A stretch of DNA of 64,000 bases, from NCBI GenBank assembly GCA_037974665.1, contig CM075767.1:3939501-4003500 (forward strand), read 5' to 3'. The position numbers and the translations under genes are program-made. This document shows, in pieces, positions 22,150 through 33,951 of this stretch (its first letter is position 1; each line of letters starts with the position of its first letter). A model generated the notes under the pieces. That model worked only from the letters and a program-made list of their open reading frames with translations, was not told the origin of the DNA and searched no databases. The DNA comes from Ehretia macrophylla. Its lineage: Eukaryota; Streptophyta; Magnoliopsida; Boraginales; Ehretiaceae.

Positions 22150-23264
22150 ATCTAACTTTCATCTCTTTGTCAAATTGATACAAAAGTCGTTCAATCTCAT
22201 TAACTTCTTCTTCAGGTGTTAAGAAGGATGGATAAATTACAGCAGACTCAATAAACTCGTCCTGACAGAGTGTGGATTCTATATAAGAATGTGCACCCAT
22301 CTTCCTTTAAAAGGAATCAGAGTCGGGTTGAGTCGTGATATCACTAAGGTCATCTGGTTCTTCTAAATAAGGCATTTGATTATCTTTTTCCTCAAACTCA
22401 TTTGCCCTATCAGATTTATCCCGATTAATCTTGCTAATTTTACAGACGGTCACATGTTATTTCATCAAAGAGGTTAATCATAGAGTAAATGTGCTGATCT
22501 AAAGATTGAAATATGTGAGCATTAGATTTGATAAGTTGAGAAAGTTGGTCAAACTTGTCATTGGACATGGATTCGGGAGGGACAGAGTCAACTCAATCAT
22601 CCTAGTGATCATTTTGTTTCAAAATATTAAATACGGGGTCACCAGAAGATTCAGATTGAGAAAGTGCAAGGACTTGACTTTCAAAGTTTTGAGAAAAATT
22701 TTCTTGACCCCAAAGTGATGGTTGGTTTTGTCATCTTGGAATGTGTGCCTCAGACATTTTGTCTACCTCAATCCTAGTGTTACACTCTCTACCCCTATTA
22801 TCTCCACTAAACACTTCTATCTCATCAACCTGGTTTTGGGTAGTTTCGTGATGAACGAAACTATATTGGTCTTACGAACTCATGACAAGTTGAATAGCTT
22901 GCTCATCTTTTTCCCAACCATTTGTGCTTTCGGCTAGTTGACCGATTTGGTCTATTGTCTATCTATGGATTGGTGGTTGGATTCGATGAGTTGGACAAGT
23001 TGACTGATCTTGTCATCGAAGTTTGGTTCAGGAGAAGTACGTTCAACCGAGCTAGGATAACAAAAGTTTTGGTTGAAAGAATTACTTTCGAAACTTTTAT
23101 AAAACTTGGAAAAATTAGGATTTTGATTGTTTTATTTTCAAAATTTTGAGGCAAAAAGTATGAATTACTTTGATCCAAAGTGAATTTTTACCATTTTGCC
23201 ACTCCAGGTTATATGCATTAGAGTACAAATCTTTGTTCGAAAAATAATCCTGAGTAGTAGAATC
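22150..23264 (-). pseudogene. Element E gag C-terminal remnants
   Basis: The minus-strand sequence retains coding character in broken frames. About 22460-22580 gives SNDKFDQLSQLIKSNAHIFQ, and 22940-23050 gives a related PEPNFDDKISQLVQLIESN, suggesting an internal duplication of the gag region that in element F reads SNDKFDKLVQMFQVQ. No protease, RT or integrase motif was found between here and the 3' UTR. Confidence 0.5.
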
Positions 23265-23269
23265 ATAAC

Positions 23270-26200
23270 TGTGACATCCCATACCTAGTATATAGTTAAT
23301 ATATTTATTTACATATGTTTATGTGCTTATTTTAAGTGTTTGTGCATAATTACATATTTACTTGAACTAATTGCATTTGTTTATTAACATTCATTTTTTT
23401 ATTTTTGAAAATGTGCAAACTAAGTTCAATTTATTTATATAAAATAATTAACCTATTATTTTAATATTTTTATTATGTGGGATTACTTTCTTACATTTAA
23501 TAAATTAGTTTTTATGATTTTAAAATGACCCCTAACCTCGGGGTGAACATTAAAATATTTTATTTTTCAAAATTCATATTTTTCCCTCATTATATATTTA
23601 TTTTTGGGCATATGTTCATAAATTTCATTTGCATAGCACTTCGAGAAGACGGGTAGAAAAATTGCTAAAAGTATCGCATGAATAGTGGAATCTAGACTTG
23701 CATTTTAGCCATTAGAAGACTAGTTAGGTTTTGGACTGTTTTAAGCTACCTATTCAATATATATACATATATATGTATAACTATACTACACTTATATACA
23801 CATAAGACACAAAATAAAAACAAATAAAACACACAAAACAAACACAACACACACATACATACAAAATCAGTCTTTACACACACACACACACAAAAACACA
23901 CGTTGAAAACACACACACACATATACATGGCTGAAAATAGAAAAGAAGAAGAAGAAGGAAAAGAGAAGAAAGAAAGTAATTTTAGCTCCATTTCAAGCTT
24001 TTCTAGCCAAAAATCAAGGTGAGGGGTTTGTATTTTGTGTATTTTCTTGAATTTCTAACAATGGAAAGTTTCTATAAATGTTAATTAAAGTTGTTTTATG
24101 CCTTGAATTAGCTACCTTACTAGTTTATGATGAAGATTATGTGAAGTTGTGGTGTTGTTGCTAGCTAAACTTGAACATTTTAGTGTTTTTGTTGATGTTG
24201 TTGTTGGTGGTTGAACAAGAGTGTTGTATGTTGTTTAGGTGCCTGTTAGAAGTTCTAAGTGAAGGTAGTTGGTTTCAATTCATGCCTTAGCAATAATCTA
24301 AACTAGTTAGAAGGCAACAAAGTGAAACTCTGGGCAGTGCACTGCCGCCATCTTCTAGAACATTTATGACATAGTAAACGAGCTTAGAATTAAATGAAAT
24401 TTATACAACAGCGAGATTAGGCAGTTTAAAGCAAATGTTGATTTCTGGGGCTAAGGCTAATTCTAACGTTTTGACCCTCCGATTTAGCCATTTTAGAAAC
24501 ATGTCTGGAAAATCGCTGTGCAGGGGCTGCTAGGTGTAGTTGTACTAAAATAGTCATAACTTGTGGAATTTAACTAAGAATTAAGCAGTGTTTGAGCCTA
24601 AAATCATCTACACTCAAAGAGCTACGTTTATTCATAAAAATTAGATAGTTTGGAGATCAATAGCATAGGTAACCGAATTGATTAATTTAAGCTTCTGTCA
24701 GAGGAATTGAAAAATGTCTTAGTTGGATTATTATTTGATATTGTTAATTGGGATTACTAAGTGGTAAAATTGATAATTCTTGTTAATGTCTATTGTTGCT
24801 AAGTGATATCTAATCTTGTGGAATTACTAGTTGAGCCATTAATGTGAACTTTATTGTATTGGCTATGAATGACATCTATGTGATTACTTGTGCTAAGTGT
24901 TATATTGTAGTTTACTTGCAAATGCTTTCAGTACGAATAAAGTTAAAGAGTGTTCCATGTATGTAACTCATGAAAGTTGAATGTAATGCATGGTAATGAT
25001 TCTTAGAGCATGTTTTGTAGTTGAGCTATGTTTAGTGCTTAGGTGTAGTTGTTTTGATTGATTGTTTAACTTGAAGTTCCTTTGTGGTTTAATTGAAGTT
25101 GAGCTTGTTATAAAGGGTACTTTGTTAAATGTTAATATAGTTAATGCCATCTAGGAAGTTATGGAATGTTTTAGAGCCACAAGAATCTTCAGTTGATTAT
25201 CCAAGGTGTTTAAGAGTGGATTGAAGCCAATTCTTGCATCTTTGAGCTTGGTAAAGGTGAGGGATTTTGCATAGTTTTGTGCTTTCAAAGTTTATGCATT
25301 ATTTGTAAATTTCTAGATTTGATGATATTGGCTTATATTATGCTTGAATCTTGTATATTATAGTGTCTACATGCCTTATGGACTTGTTTTGTGTAATTGA
25401 AATGCTTGGTTAATGAAATATTGCAAAGGATCAAATTTTGGAAGATGATGAATAGTAGTTTCTAGGGTTTTTGTGCAAAGTTGATTCTATGCTTGATTTT
25501 ATGTTATCTATTGATGCCATATGAGCTATTGAACTTAGGGTAATGATTAGAATAGATTAAATGTGAAGAATCTTGTATAATTTGCTAAATTGGCTAAAAT
25601 TCAAAAGGGGCTTTGAGTAAAATGTTAATCCGGGTGCAATCGAATGCTATAAATCGTATTTATTAGGTGAGGTAGTGCTTAAAATGCTTTTATGGCACCA
25701 AATTGAGGATTGGTTTAGGTACTTGTAGTTCAAAAGGACCTTGGGGCTTTCAGGACTTTTATGTTAAACATAGTTAAAAATGGGTTTTCATAGCTTCAAA
25801 TGGTGCCACAATGTGTCCCTAGAGGTGTAGTATAATTAGTTTATGGACTTGGTAATCTATGTTTCGTATATGCTCAAAAATGGTTTAGTAGACAAAGGGG
25901 AAAAGTGTCAAAGTTCGTCTAATGTTGGTAATTGTTTGGGAATCTACTTTATATGTGGTTTTAATGACTTTTGTGCTATTTGTGTATTGAAATTCTCGTA
26001 CGAGGGCAACCTACTTTGTTGTCCCTCGATTATGTGTTTATTGGCTTATTTTGTTATATTGCTATTATCATTGCTATTTGTGTTATCAAATATATATTGC
26101 CATTTCTACGTTGTGAATTGTATCGTGATTGCGCAACCATTTGGGCATGGTAGTGTCGGGGAACTCCAGGCAGCATCGGGCTTGCTGGTATATCTCGACT

Positions 26201-27202
26201 ACTATGGCCCCCAATCCCACTCTCGGCTGGTCCGGAGATCGCCAGGGGGTTTTGGGTCGTAGGATTTTGGGGTACATCCGAAGTACACCCATTGGAGTGT
26301 TATGGGTTTATGCCAGCACATTGATCGAATTCATGGTTCGTGGATCGAGATTCATGATTGAAGATTGACTTTGGAGTGTTTGGGATTATCGAAATCGTAT
26401 CCTTTTAGAATGTGTGGTATTTAATTACTTAATTGTTTCTTATTGTTTAGTTACTATTTCCTTGTGCTTAACTATTACATTGCACGAAAAGGACTTCGAA
26501 ACGCCCCCAGTTAACTATATCACATCCCTCACTGAGCAACTGTGTTTGCTCATTCCTCTTTTTAACATGTTTCAGGAGGAGCTGAGGTTGACCCCAGCTG
26601 TTAGCTTGTAGAGGAAGGAGAAAAGTTCAGATTGATCAGTTGTCTTGACTAGTTACGTGCTGAGGTTGGATGGCTTGTGTGAAGAATATGACATGTTGTA
26701 TTGTGATATATTTTGAGCCCTTAGAGGTCTTGTATGTATTTGTATTTGGCTTGGAGGTTTGAAGTAAAGACTTGTATGATTTGGTAGTTGTAGTTGGCAT
26801 GTAACAACTTAATGCTTTAATTTATTACCTAGCTTGGTTTGCATACTTGTATGGGACTAAGTAAAGTGATTGACTTAAAATCTAAGAAAATGAAGTAGAA
26901 AAGATTATAGTGGTATGATAATCGGAGTTATAACATAACCATAGTGTTTCAATAGCTAAAGAATATGCATGCTTGAATGTTTTATTTTGTGTAGTAGAAA
27001 GGCTCAGATGGCCTTGGAGGTTTGAGTAAGTTATGTTATTGAAGGTTGAGATTGTCTGTGAATGTTTGTATATTGTTGTTGTGGCCATTTCTTCGAAGTA
27101 CAAGTAACCAGATAAGACTAAGTACAAGGGAGACTCCGTCCGTTTTTTGTGACCTTGGGATTTGGTTCGGGACTCTAGTCTCGTGAAGGATCAGGTGTTA
27201 CA
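23270..27202 (+). mobile_element. Solo Tekay/Del-like LTR, 3.9 kb
   Basis: The sequence starts TGTGACATCCCATACC and ends GTGTTACA, bounded by the perfect TSD ATAAC at 23265-23269 and 27203-27207. There is no primer-binding site or gag, so it is a solo LTR. It contains a (CA)n-rich stretch (23830-23930). The frames inside (25843-26262, 26086-26368 and others) are incidental; the cysteine/valine-rich minus frame 23746-23991 is the microsatellite. It interrupts gag of element E. Confidence 0.85.
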
Positions 27203-27479
27203 ATAACTATGAAAGAACTTGGAATTTTGGGAACAATTCACAATGGTATGTCCAAATTGAGAACAAACTTTACATGTATTTGGGATAAGGATTGAGTTTA
27301 TTTCATTAAAAGCCCATTGATCAGATGACTCATCAGGTAAATTTAGAAAACAATTTATATCAAAATGAGTCATATTCCAATGATATAAATTTTCCAAATT
27401 TTTTTTAAAAAAAAAAGAAAGCAGATAAAACAAACACTTAAACAAGTTCAATACTTTTCCAAAAAACTAAACCATGCCT
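27203..27479 (-). pseudogene. Element E gag knuckle
   Basis: The minus frame 27191-27451 reads a lone CCHC-type knuckle, CKVCSQFGHTIVNC, close behind the primer-binding site. The gag core that normally precedes it (about 300 aa in element F) is absent, so E is internally deleted. The solo LTR cuts the frame at 27202. Confidence 0.6.
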
Positions 27480-27496
27480 CCCCGGCAACGGCGCCA
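27480..27496 (-). other. Primer-binding site of element E
   Basis: The minus strand reads TGGCGCCGTTGCCGGGG. By recall this is an exact complement of the plant tRNA-Asp 3' end, and it is the diagnostic Athila primer-binding site. Confidence 0.88.
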
Positions 27497-27502
27497 AAAA
27501 CT

Positions 27503-29063
27503 TGATCGCAACTCGGTCACCATATAAAATGCGTGCAAAATTAACCAAGTTTTAATAACCCGCAAGTGCACGGATCAGTGTAATGTAGTGTGCTTTTGAG
27601 TGTGGGGTCGAATCTACAGGGAGACTCCTAAGTTAGTTCAATGAAGAAGTGTGTGTGAAAGTATTCAAGTGAGTGTTGAAAAGTAAATGATAGATTGGGT
27701 GGTTTGATAAAAGAAAAGAAAAGAAAGGTAACTAGTCTAGAGTTGGGATTGCAAATACAAGACAGTAGTCTAAAAGCTCATATTAGTACTAAGGCAAATG
27801 ATCTAGGCTCAGAAATAGGATTCTTTAGTTCGATGTTGGGAGTATGTAGCTTTTAATCCTATTAATTATCTAAGTCTAGTTAATTATCGGTTTAACCTCG
27901 ATTATAGGTGTCGTTCTATCTTCGAGTCCGTTATATAGCCAAAGTATAAATCTGTCCTTGTAATTACAAGTGACTAGGATAACAACTAAAAATGACAATT
28001 AATAAACCCAAAAGTAAAAATCATGGTACAACCTATAATTTAATGGAAGGTACGGTACAACTAGTACTTTCACTATTAAAACATGGATATATGACACGTA
28101 GGCATACTTATCACTACATTAACTACAAGTATAATGAAATGGCAAGTAATCTGAAATAACATCAAGTCATATATAACATCGAATTAGATCAGTCCAAATC
28201 TAAGACCAGTAAATCGAAAGATTAATGCATAATCATCAATACAAATTACATGAGCATAATAACTGTAATTACGACATTTAAATATAAAGGAGATTAAAGA
28301 GATGTTCCCCCATAAATGAAAGTCAATATCGAGTCCGAGGTCAGGACCACGAGCACAGCTACGAGATTCCTCCCTTTTCTCCGCTTGGTAATTCGGGCAT
28401 TACCTCCCAACTACTAAACTATTTACTAAAACATAATTTAAACTACCTAATTTAATAACTAAAAAATAATTAAAAACTATTTTTTAAATTATTTTTTATA
28501 TATTTCCGTCGGGGGTTGGGGGTATTTATAGGCAAGAAATCAAAGGCGCATTCGAGTACCCAGGATGGCGCGCTCGAGCGCGCCCATGCTGGTCCAATTG
28601 GATTGCGCCATTTGCCGCTTTGCTGGTCCAACCAGGGATGTTTTGGCTGTCCATGTGGACCAATCATATAGTTTTGGCAGTCCATGTGGACCAATCAGAA
28701 CATGTGGAAGCTTTGGGCGCCGAGGAAGACGCGCTCGAGCACCCTTCTACTGCCAATTTTGACCGCCAATTGTGACTTTGATTAGATCGTTAACCAACGC
28801 ATTTTTATCATTTTGAGTTCGATTTCGCGTTTGGTTTGGCCAAATTCTTCCTCTACGAGTTCTATTTTACCATCGACCCTTGAGTCTTCCTAATTTTCAA
28901 CTTCTTAACTTGCAATTTGAATAATTTCGGATCTGGTTTGTTCACTTTTCGAGATCAACCTACATTGCAGCAAAAGTATATAAGTGTTGCATTTATTCCA
29001 CAAGTTAAGATATAAATGTGGTAAAAATACAATGGTTTGAGTGCTGCATTTATGGCTATATCA
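27503..29063 (-). repeat. 5' LTR of Athila-like element E
   Basis: The LTR runs from TGATATAGCC at 29063 to GCGATCA at 27503 on the minus strand, 1561 bp. The first 260 bp match the truncated 3' LTR at 17667-17943. It carries three CTCGAGCG-type motifs (28550-28745) and a 22-bp direct repeat of 'gtccatgtggaccaatca' (28640-28700). Confidence 0.82.
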
Positions 29064-29102
29064 CAATATGTTACCATATTCATTGAATAACATAATCACC
29101 AC

Positions 29103-29465
29103 TTGGTACCCACGTACGGCGTGTCATTCCTCCGCTCACACAAACACATTGATGACGGACACAAGGATGTAGCGCACGCTTTGTATCGATCCGGTGTAAA
29201 AAAAATAGAGTCATGGATTTTTTTTAACTATGCTGGGTTCAGGAGAAAAGATTTGTACAATAAAATGGATCGTGACCGATCTGAGGAAGTCGTTGATGGA
29301 GATGCCAAAGTTGCTTTAGGTTATCTTCATGGGAAGTTGGATAGCGATCCGATATTTTTTTTCCAATACACAGTAGATGATAAGAATCAACTAGACAAAT
29401 TATTTTGGACATATGGGAGATCAAGGGATGAATTTGAACATATCCTTATGCGTGAGAATTTAGTC
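29103..29465 (+). pseudogene. FAR1-like gene fragment
   Basis: An open stretch reads SFLRSHKHIDDGHKDVAHAL ... FRRKDLYNKMDRDR ... GDAKVALGYLHGKLDSDPIF followed by FFQYTVDDKNQLDKLFWTYG. This order ('LRSHR.I', 'GDA..L..Y...K..DP.FFY...D....L..LFW') is the region between the FAR1 DNA-binding and MULE transposase domains of FAR1/FHY3-type proteins. No ATG in context and no upstream exon is visible: the sequence directly upstream is the LTR of E, so the 5' part has been lost. It could be a domesticated gene or a MULE remnant. Confidence 0.6.
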
Positions 29466-29575
29466 ATTCATTTGTTTATATTAATTATTGTATTAAAGTT
29501 TATACATATTATATTAAATTTCTTATGACCGATTATGTACAATTTTAATTATCTATGTAAATTTCATTTCCATAG

Positions 29576-29664
29576 ATAATTGACTGCTATGTAGCTCAAC
29601 TTGGAAAAAATTGTAAGCATGAAGATACAAAACTACCCAAATGGTATCTACCTTCTTTTTCACG
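29576..29664 (+). pseudogene. Ulp1-like gene exon, left of N1
   Basis: The exon is bounded by a CATAG acceptor and an ACG|GTATGT donor and reads IIDCYVAQLGKNC ... LPKWYLPSFS, 29 codons plus 2 nt. 'IID.Y...L' followed by 'WY.P' resembles the start of a Ulp1/C48 cysteine-protease domain. Its intron holds the N1 insertion. The next plausible exons are 36502-36609 and 37095-37383, and the phases agree (2 nt carried over). Confidence 0.5.
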
Positions 29665-29708
29665 GTATGTGTACAAATAGATAACACATCCTTAAATTTA
29701 TTCATAGT

Positions 29709-32176
29709 TGTGATGACCGAACCCGAGAGCATACATATTTCATTCATTTGCATATATTTACGTGCATTTATTTGTTTAAAATGTCTATTTGACATAATAT
29801 GTGCAATTACGTGTTTATTTGCCTTTTACGTGTACATTACGTGTTTATTTGCCTTTTACGTGTACATTACGTGTTTAATTAACTTTTATGAGCAAAATTA
29901 TGAGTTTATTTGTTTTAGTATTTATATATGTACATTTATATTATTTTTATAAAGATTTTTAGTGAAAACTACATTTAAAGCACTTTTAAATTATATTTGA
30001 GGACTTTTTCGCTAAATTGTTTAAACTGGTCTTTTAACATTTTAAAACTAGTCCTCCACTATTAATTGACCTGTGACTTAATAAAAATTGATTTTGAAAC
30101 AAACTAAAATTTAAAGTGGACTTTTCACGCAAAACAATAACATTTTTAAGTCAAATAGTAAAAATAACCCAACTTGATCTTCCTTTGACCTTTTGACTTT
30201 TTCCCAAATATTATTTAAACACCAAAATTGCTCAAAAAATGCACAAAAAGCTCTTCTTTTCCTCTCATGACCGAAAATCACCTATGCTTAAATGAATAGT
30301 AGATTTTCTGCTATTTTGCATCTTTGAAGGTGCTAGAAAAGGTTCCATGGGCCAACCCAAACACGTTCGGACTCGTCTTGATATGCTCTATCTTCCACCA
30401 ATCGTTTTTTGCATTTTGAAATGAAAAAACTGTGAGGGCTTTTTTCTCTAAAATGATTTTAAATGAAGTTTTTGCATATATAATTTGATTGTTAGTATTT
30501 TATTAATGCTACTACATATTTATGGCACCTACTATATAGTTTTTTTGTTGCATTTGAATTAATTTTTATTTTGATGAATACTAGCTTGATTAATTGAATT
30601 TAATGCATTTACATCATGTTTAAATGGCTAGAATTGATTGAATTCTTGTTGTAGAACATGTTGTTGATGCTTAGAGATGTTGAATGCTTATTAAATGTTG
30701 TAAAATGGCTTGGAATGGTCGGAATTTGACAGGTGGTGTTGGACATGGTTTTGAGGGCTTTTGTACTGTCTATGTGTAGTTTTTAATGTAGGTTGGGTTA
30801 TTTAATTGCTAGGTTTAGTTTGGTAGTAGTTTGGGGTTTTGGAATAAAGTGGATTGTTTGGTTATTGTAAATATTTCATTGGGTGCCATAAATGTTGTTT
30901 AGAGTAAATGTAGTGTTGTTTTGGTTGTTAGTATTGAAATGGTGTCAATATGTCTTGATAGAGTATAAGGGGAAATGCATAGGAAATGTGATTAATTGCT
31001 TGGCTAAATGAATTGTTTGGTTATTAGTATATTAAATGACTAGGATTCTATCTTTATGGAATATGTGTTATCTTGAATATAGTGTCTAAGGTGATTGGGG
31101 TTCTTTGCATGTGAAGTGTTGTTTAATCTAGGATGTCATATGGTTGTATGATTAGTTAGCTTGTTAGATGCATGATTATGTTAATATAAGATTAAGTAAC
31201 CTACTTTGTTACCTAGTCTAGGCGTGGCTATGTGATATATAATGTTATATGATATGTTGAAGCGATGCGATACGAATGTGAATGTGTGTTATGTGTTATA
31301 CGTGCTTGCATGAATGTATGAATGCAAAGTGTCACGAAGGGTTGCAACCTTTAAAATAGACATAGTAGTTGTGTCACACAGGGCGGCATAGTGCTTGCCA
31401 GGCGATGACACGACTATCGAGGTTCTGCTCCCTATCCCGAATAGACGAAGTGTTTCATAAGGGTATGGGTCGTAGGTTATCAAGTCAGGGTACCCAATGT
31501 ACTCTTGTTGGTTGGGGATGAGTTCGTGATTGGTGGTAGAGGATTGGTATCAACAGAACGAGAGTATCCTTTTACTTATATTATTCAAGCGCTATATACT
31601 TGTTGCATATTAATATGACATGGCATGATTTCAGAAAAATGTTTTCAAAAGATAAAATGAGTTTCAAACCTGCTTTACTTCCTACCTCGCTGAGCTAGAT
31701 GATGGTTAGTTCACCCCTCTTTACCAACCTCTCAGGTGAACCAGATATATCATACAGGGAATATGTGGCTCCTGATAATGTGGACAAGCCTGAGACTTGA
31801 GTTGCTTGTAAATGTTTATATATGTGGAGTTGGAACATGTTGTTCACTTTTATGTCTAAAGACTTATGTATATGTAAATATGTTAATTAGTTTATTTTAA
31901 CGTTTAGAGGACTTGGTTGTATATTTATAAGTCTATTCTTGTTATGTATATTTTATGCTAGTTTGATGGTGTTGTGGTGGAGACGGACGGCTTATCCTTG
32001 AATGAATGGTTGAAGGCCCGTAGTTGTGGATTTGGATATTTGTGGTTATTGTTGTGGATGAGTTCTTCTGCGTACAGGTTTAATTTTGTGTTTTAGGCCA
32101 TATTACAGCCATTACCATGCCGAAATTCCATCGCGTCTCGACTTGATCTTAGGAGAGGTCGGGTCAGGGCGTTACA
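29709..32176 (+). repeat. 5' LTR of N1
   Basis: The LTR runs TGTGATGACCGAACCC...GCGTTACA, 2468 bp. It carries two copies of a roughly 31-bp unit ('tttgccttttacgtgtacattacgtg', about 29815-29870) where the 3' LTR has one. Further single-base differences indicate this insertion is older than that of element B. Confidence 0.85.
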
Positions 32177-32180
32177 ATTG

Positions 32181-32192
32181 TGGTATCAGAGC
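32181..32192 (+). other. Primer-binding site of N1
   Basis: TGGTATCAGAGC lies four bases after the LTR end, an exact initiator tRNA-Met type site. Confidence 0.85.
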
Positions 32193-32478
32193 TTAGATAG
32201 CTCATTGGGCAGGATAGGATCTTGAATTGTCGGGTAGAGTCTTGATGTGAATGTGTTTTGAAAGAGTGTATTACATGTCTTATGTGCTAAATGAATTAGA
32301 TGTGGTCAACGTGCTTATGTGAACAACTTGTTTTATGTGCTTACGTACTCAATGTGTTTAAAGTGACTAATGTGAATTACTTGATTAATTTGTTTTATGT
32401 GAAGTTGCTTCTTATGTGCTATTAATTGTTTATAACTGTTTATGTGCTATAACTATGCATATTATTTGGTTATCAAAG

Positions 32479-33930
32479 ATGGCTGGCAGAGGTAGGCCCC
32501 GTAGGGTCGTTGATGATCAGGAAGAGCAAGCAGGGTAGACCACAGGTCAGGGTATAGGTTCATGGGCAGCAGCTCAACAGCCTACTAATGCACAGGTGAT
32601 GGCTTCAATGGCCACTGCTATTAAAAGGATTATGTAATATATGGGTGAACAGAGGCAGGCTGGCAATATTAACCCTGGGGGTAATCCGAGGCACAAAGCT
32701 GAGAGTAGTAGTAGAAATAGCAATCAGCTTGAGAAGTTTCTGAAGTATGCTCCACCCAGATTTGCAGGGGAACCAGGTCATGAGAAAGCTGAGGCGTGGT
32801 TGATCCGCATAGAGAAAATTTATGCAACTTTAGAGTACAACGACGAGAGAAAGGTTGCCTTTGCAGTATTGTTGCTTGACGGAGACGCCAAGCAGTGGTG
32901 GAGGACCGTGAGACTGCGATGTGGAGAACCCCCCGCATTTTTGGGCTGACTTTGTTTGAGAGTTTCGGGAGAACTACATTCCCGAGATGGCCAGAGAAAG
33001 AAAGGAAAAGGAGTTCGTGACTTTGAGGGAGGGTAGTATGACTGTTTCTCAGTATGAGGCCATATTTAACAGGTTATCGCAATATGTGCCAGAGTTGGTG
33101 TAGCCAGTGAGGCGAAGGATACAGAGATTTGTACGATGTTTGAGATCCAATATTCAGTTTCACTTGTCTACACATCACTTTGCTACATATCTTGAGGCCA
33201 TTCAAGCAGCATCGAGGTTTGAGAAGAGGAAAGCCGAGTTAACAGCCGAGTCCAGTCAGCCTAACAAGAGGCCTAATCTATCACAGAGCCAGAGCCAGTC
33301 GAGTCAAATTCAAACTTCGAGCCAGGGTCAGCAGAGGCAACATACCAGAGTTATGCAGGGCCTTTCCAGCCTCAGGTGCAATTGAGACCGAGTCAGAGTA
33401 AGTAGCAATCCATTCCATTCCAAGGCCAGTCGAGTTACTATCAGCCCCAGATTTCGTTAGTTGACCAACAACAATCCTTTCAGCCTTTGATTCAGTTACA
33501 ACATCTTCTTAGTCAGCTGACGGGTCAACCATTTGTTGTGGGGACTCAGCCAGGGCCGACTCAGATTCAGAGTCAAAGCAGACCATCTGCTATGGATTAC
33601 CAGTAAAGTGGGCCAGTTGCTTCTACAGCTCAGAGCTCCCTGGGAGGCAATGCTGCTCATAATATTCCACATTGTTCCTTTTGTAACAGGAGGGGCCATT
33701 TAGAGGTCAACTATTGGAAGAAATCAGGAATATGCACAGGATGTGGTAGTGAACAACACAAGGCAAAGGATTGCCGGAGGTTTAAGATCGGCTAGAGGCA
33801 ACCAGCAGTCAGAGGTAATCAGGGTAGGCCGACAAATATCGCACCTCCGCAGCCACATGTTCAGCCTAGAGTCTATGCCATTGATCTTTAGGGTCAGCCA
33901 CATGCACAGAGTAAAAATTGCGTGGGCGTA
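32479..33930 (+). pseudogene. N1 gag, degenerate
   Basis: The ATG at 32479 opens MAGRGRPRRVVDDQEE. In-frame TAG/TAA codons follow at about 32536 and 32635. The core (FAGEPGHEKAEAWLIRIEKI ... LLLDGDAKQWWRTV) lies in 32641-32949. After frameshifts, 33107-33385 gives the C-terminal helical and serine/glutamine-rich part, and 33670-33790 has two zinc knuckles (CSFCNRRGHLEVN and CTGCGSEQHKAKDC). It ends near RVYAIDL, where pol should begin but does not. At least four lesions make the copy inactive. Confidence 0.75.
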
Positions 33931-33951
33931 ATTGTTTTAAGGTGGGAAGTA

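Noticed and set aside
23746..23991. Cysteine/valine-rich minus-strand frame resembling a small secreted peptide
   Set aside because: It is a translation of the (CA)n microsatellite inside the solo Tekay-like LTR.
27480..27496. Possible tRNA-Asp gene from its 3'-end match
   Set aside because: Only the 3'-terminal 17 nt match, directly beside an LTR; no D, anticodon or T arms follow. It is a primer-binding site.
15797..29063. Interpretation of 15820-29063 as one Athila element with 15820-17943 as its 3' LTR
   Set aside because: 17667-17943 matches the E LTR but 15820-17666 matches the D LTR and has its own TG/CA ends, primer site and gag, so two elements (F inside the LTR of E) fit better.
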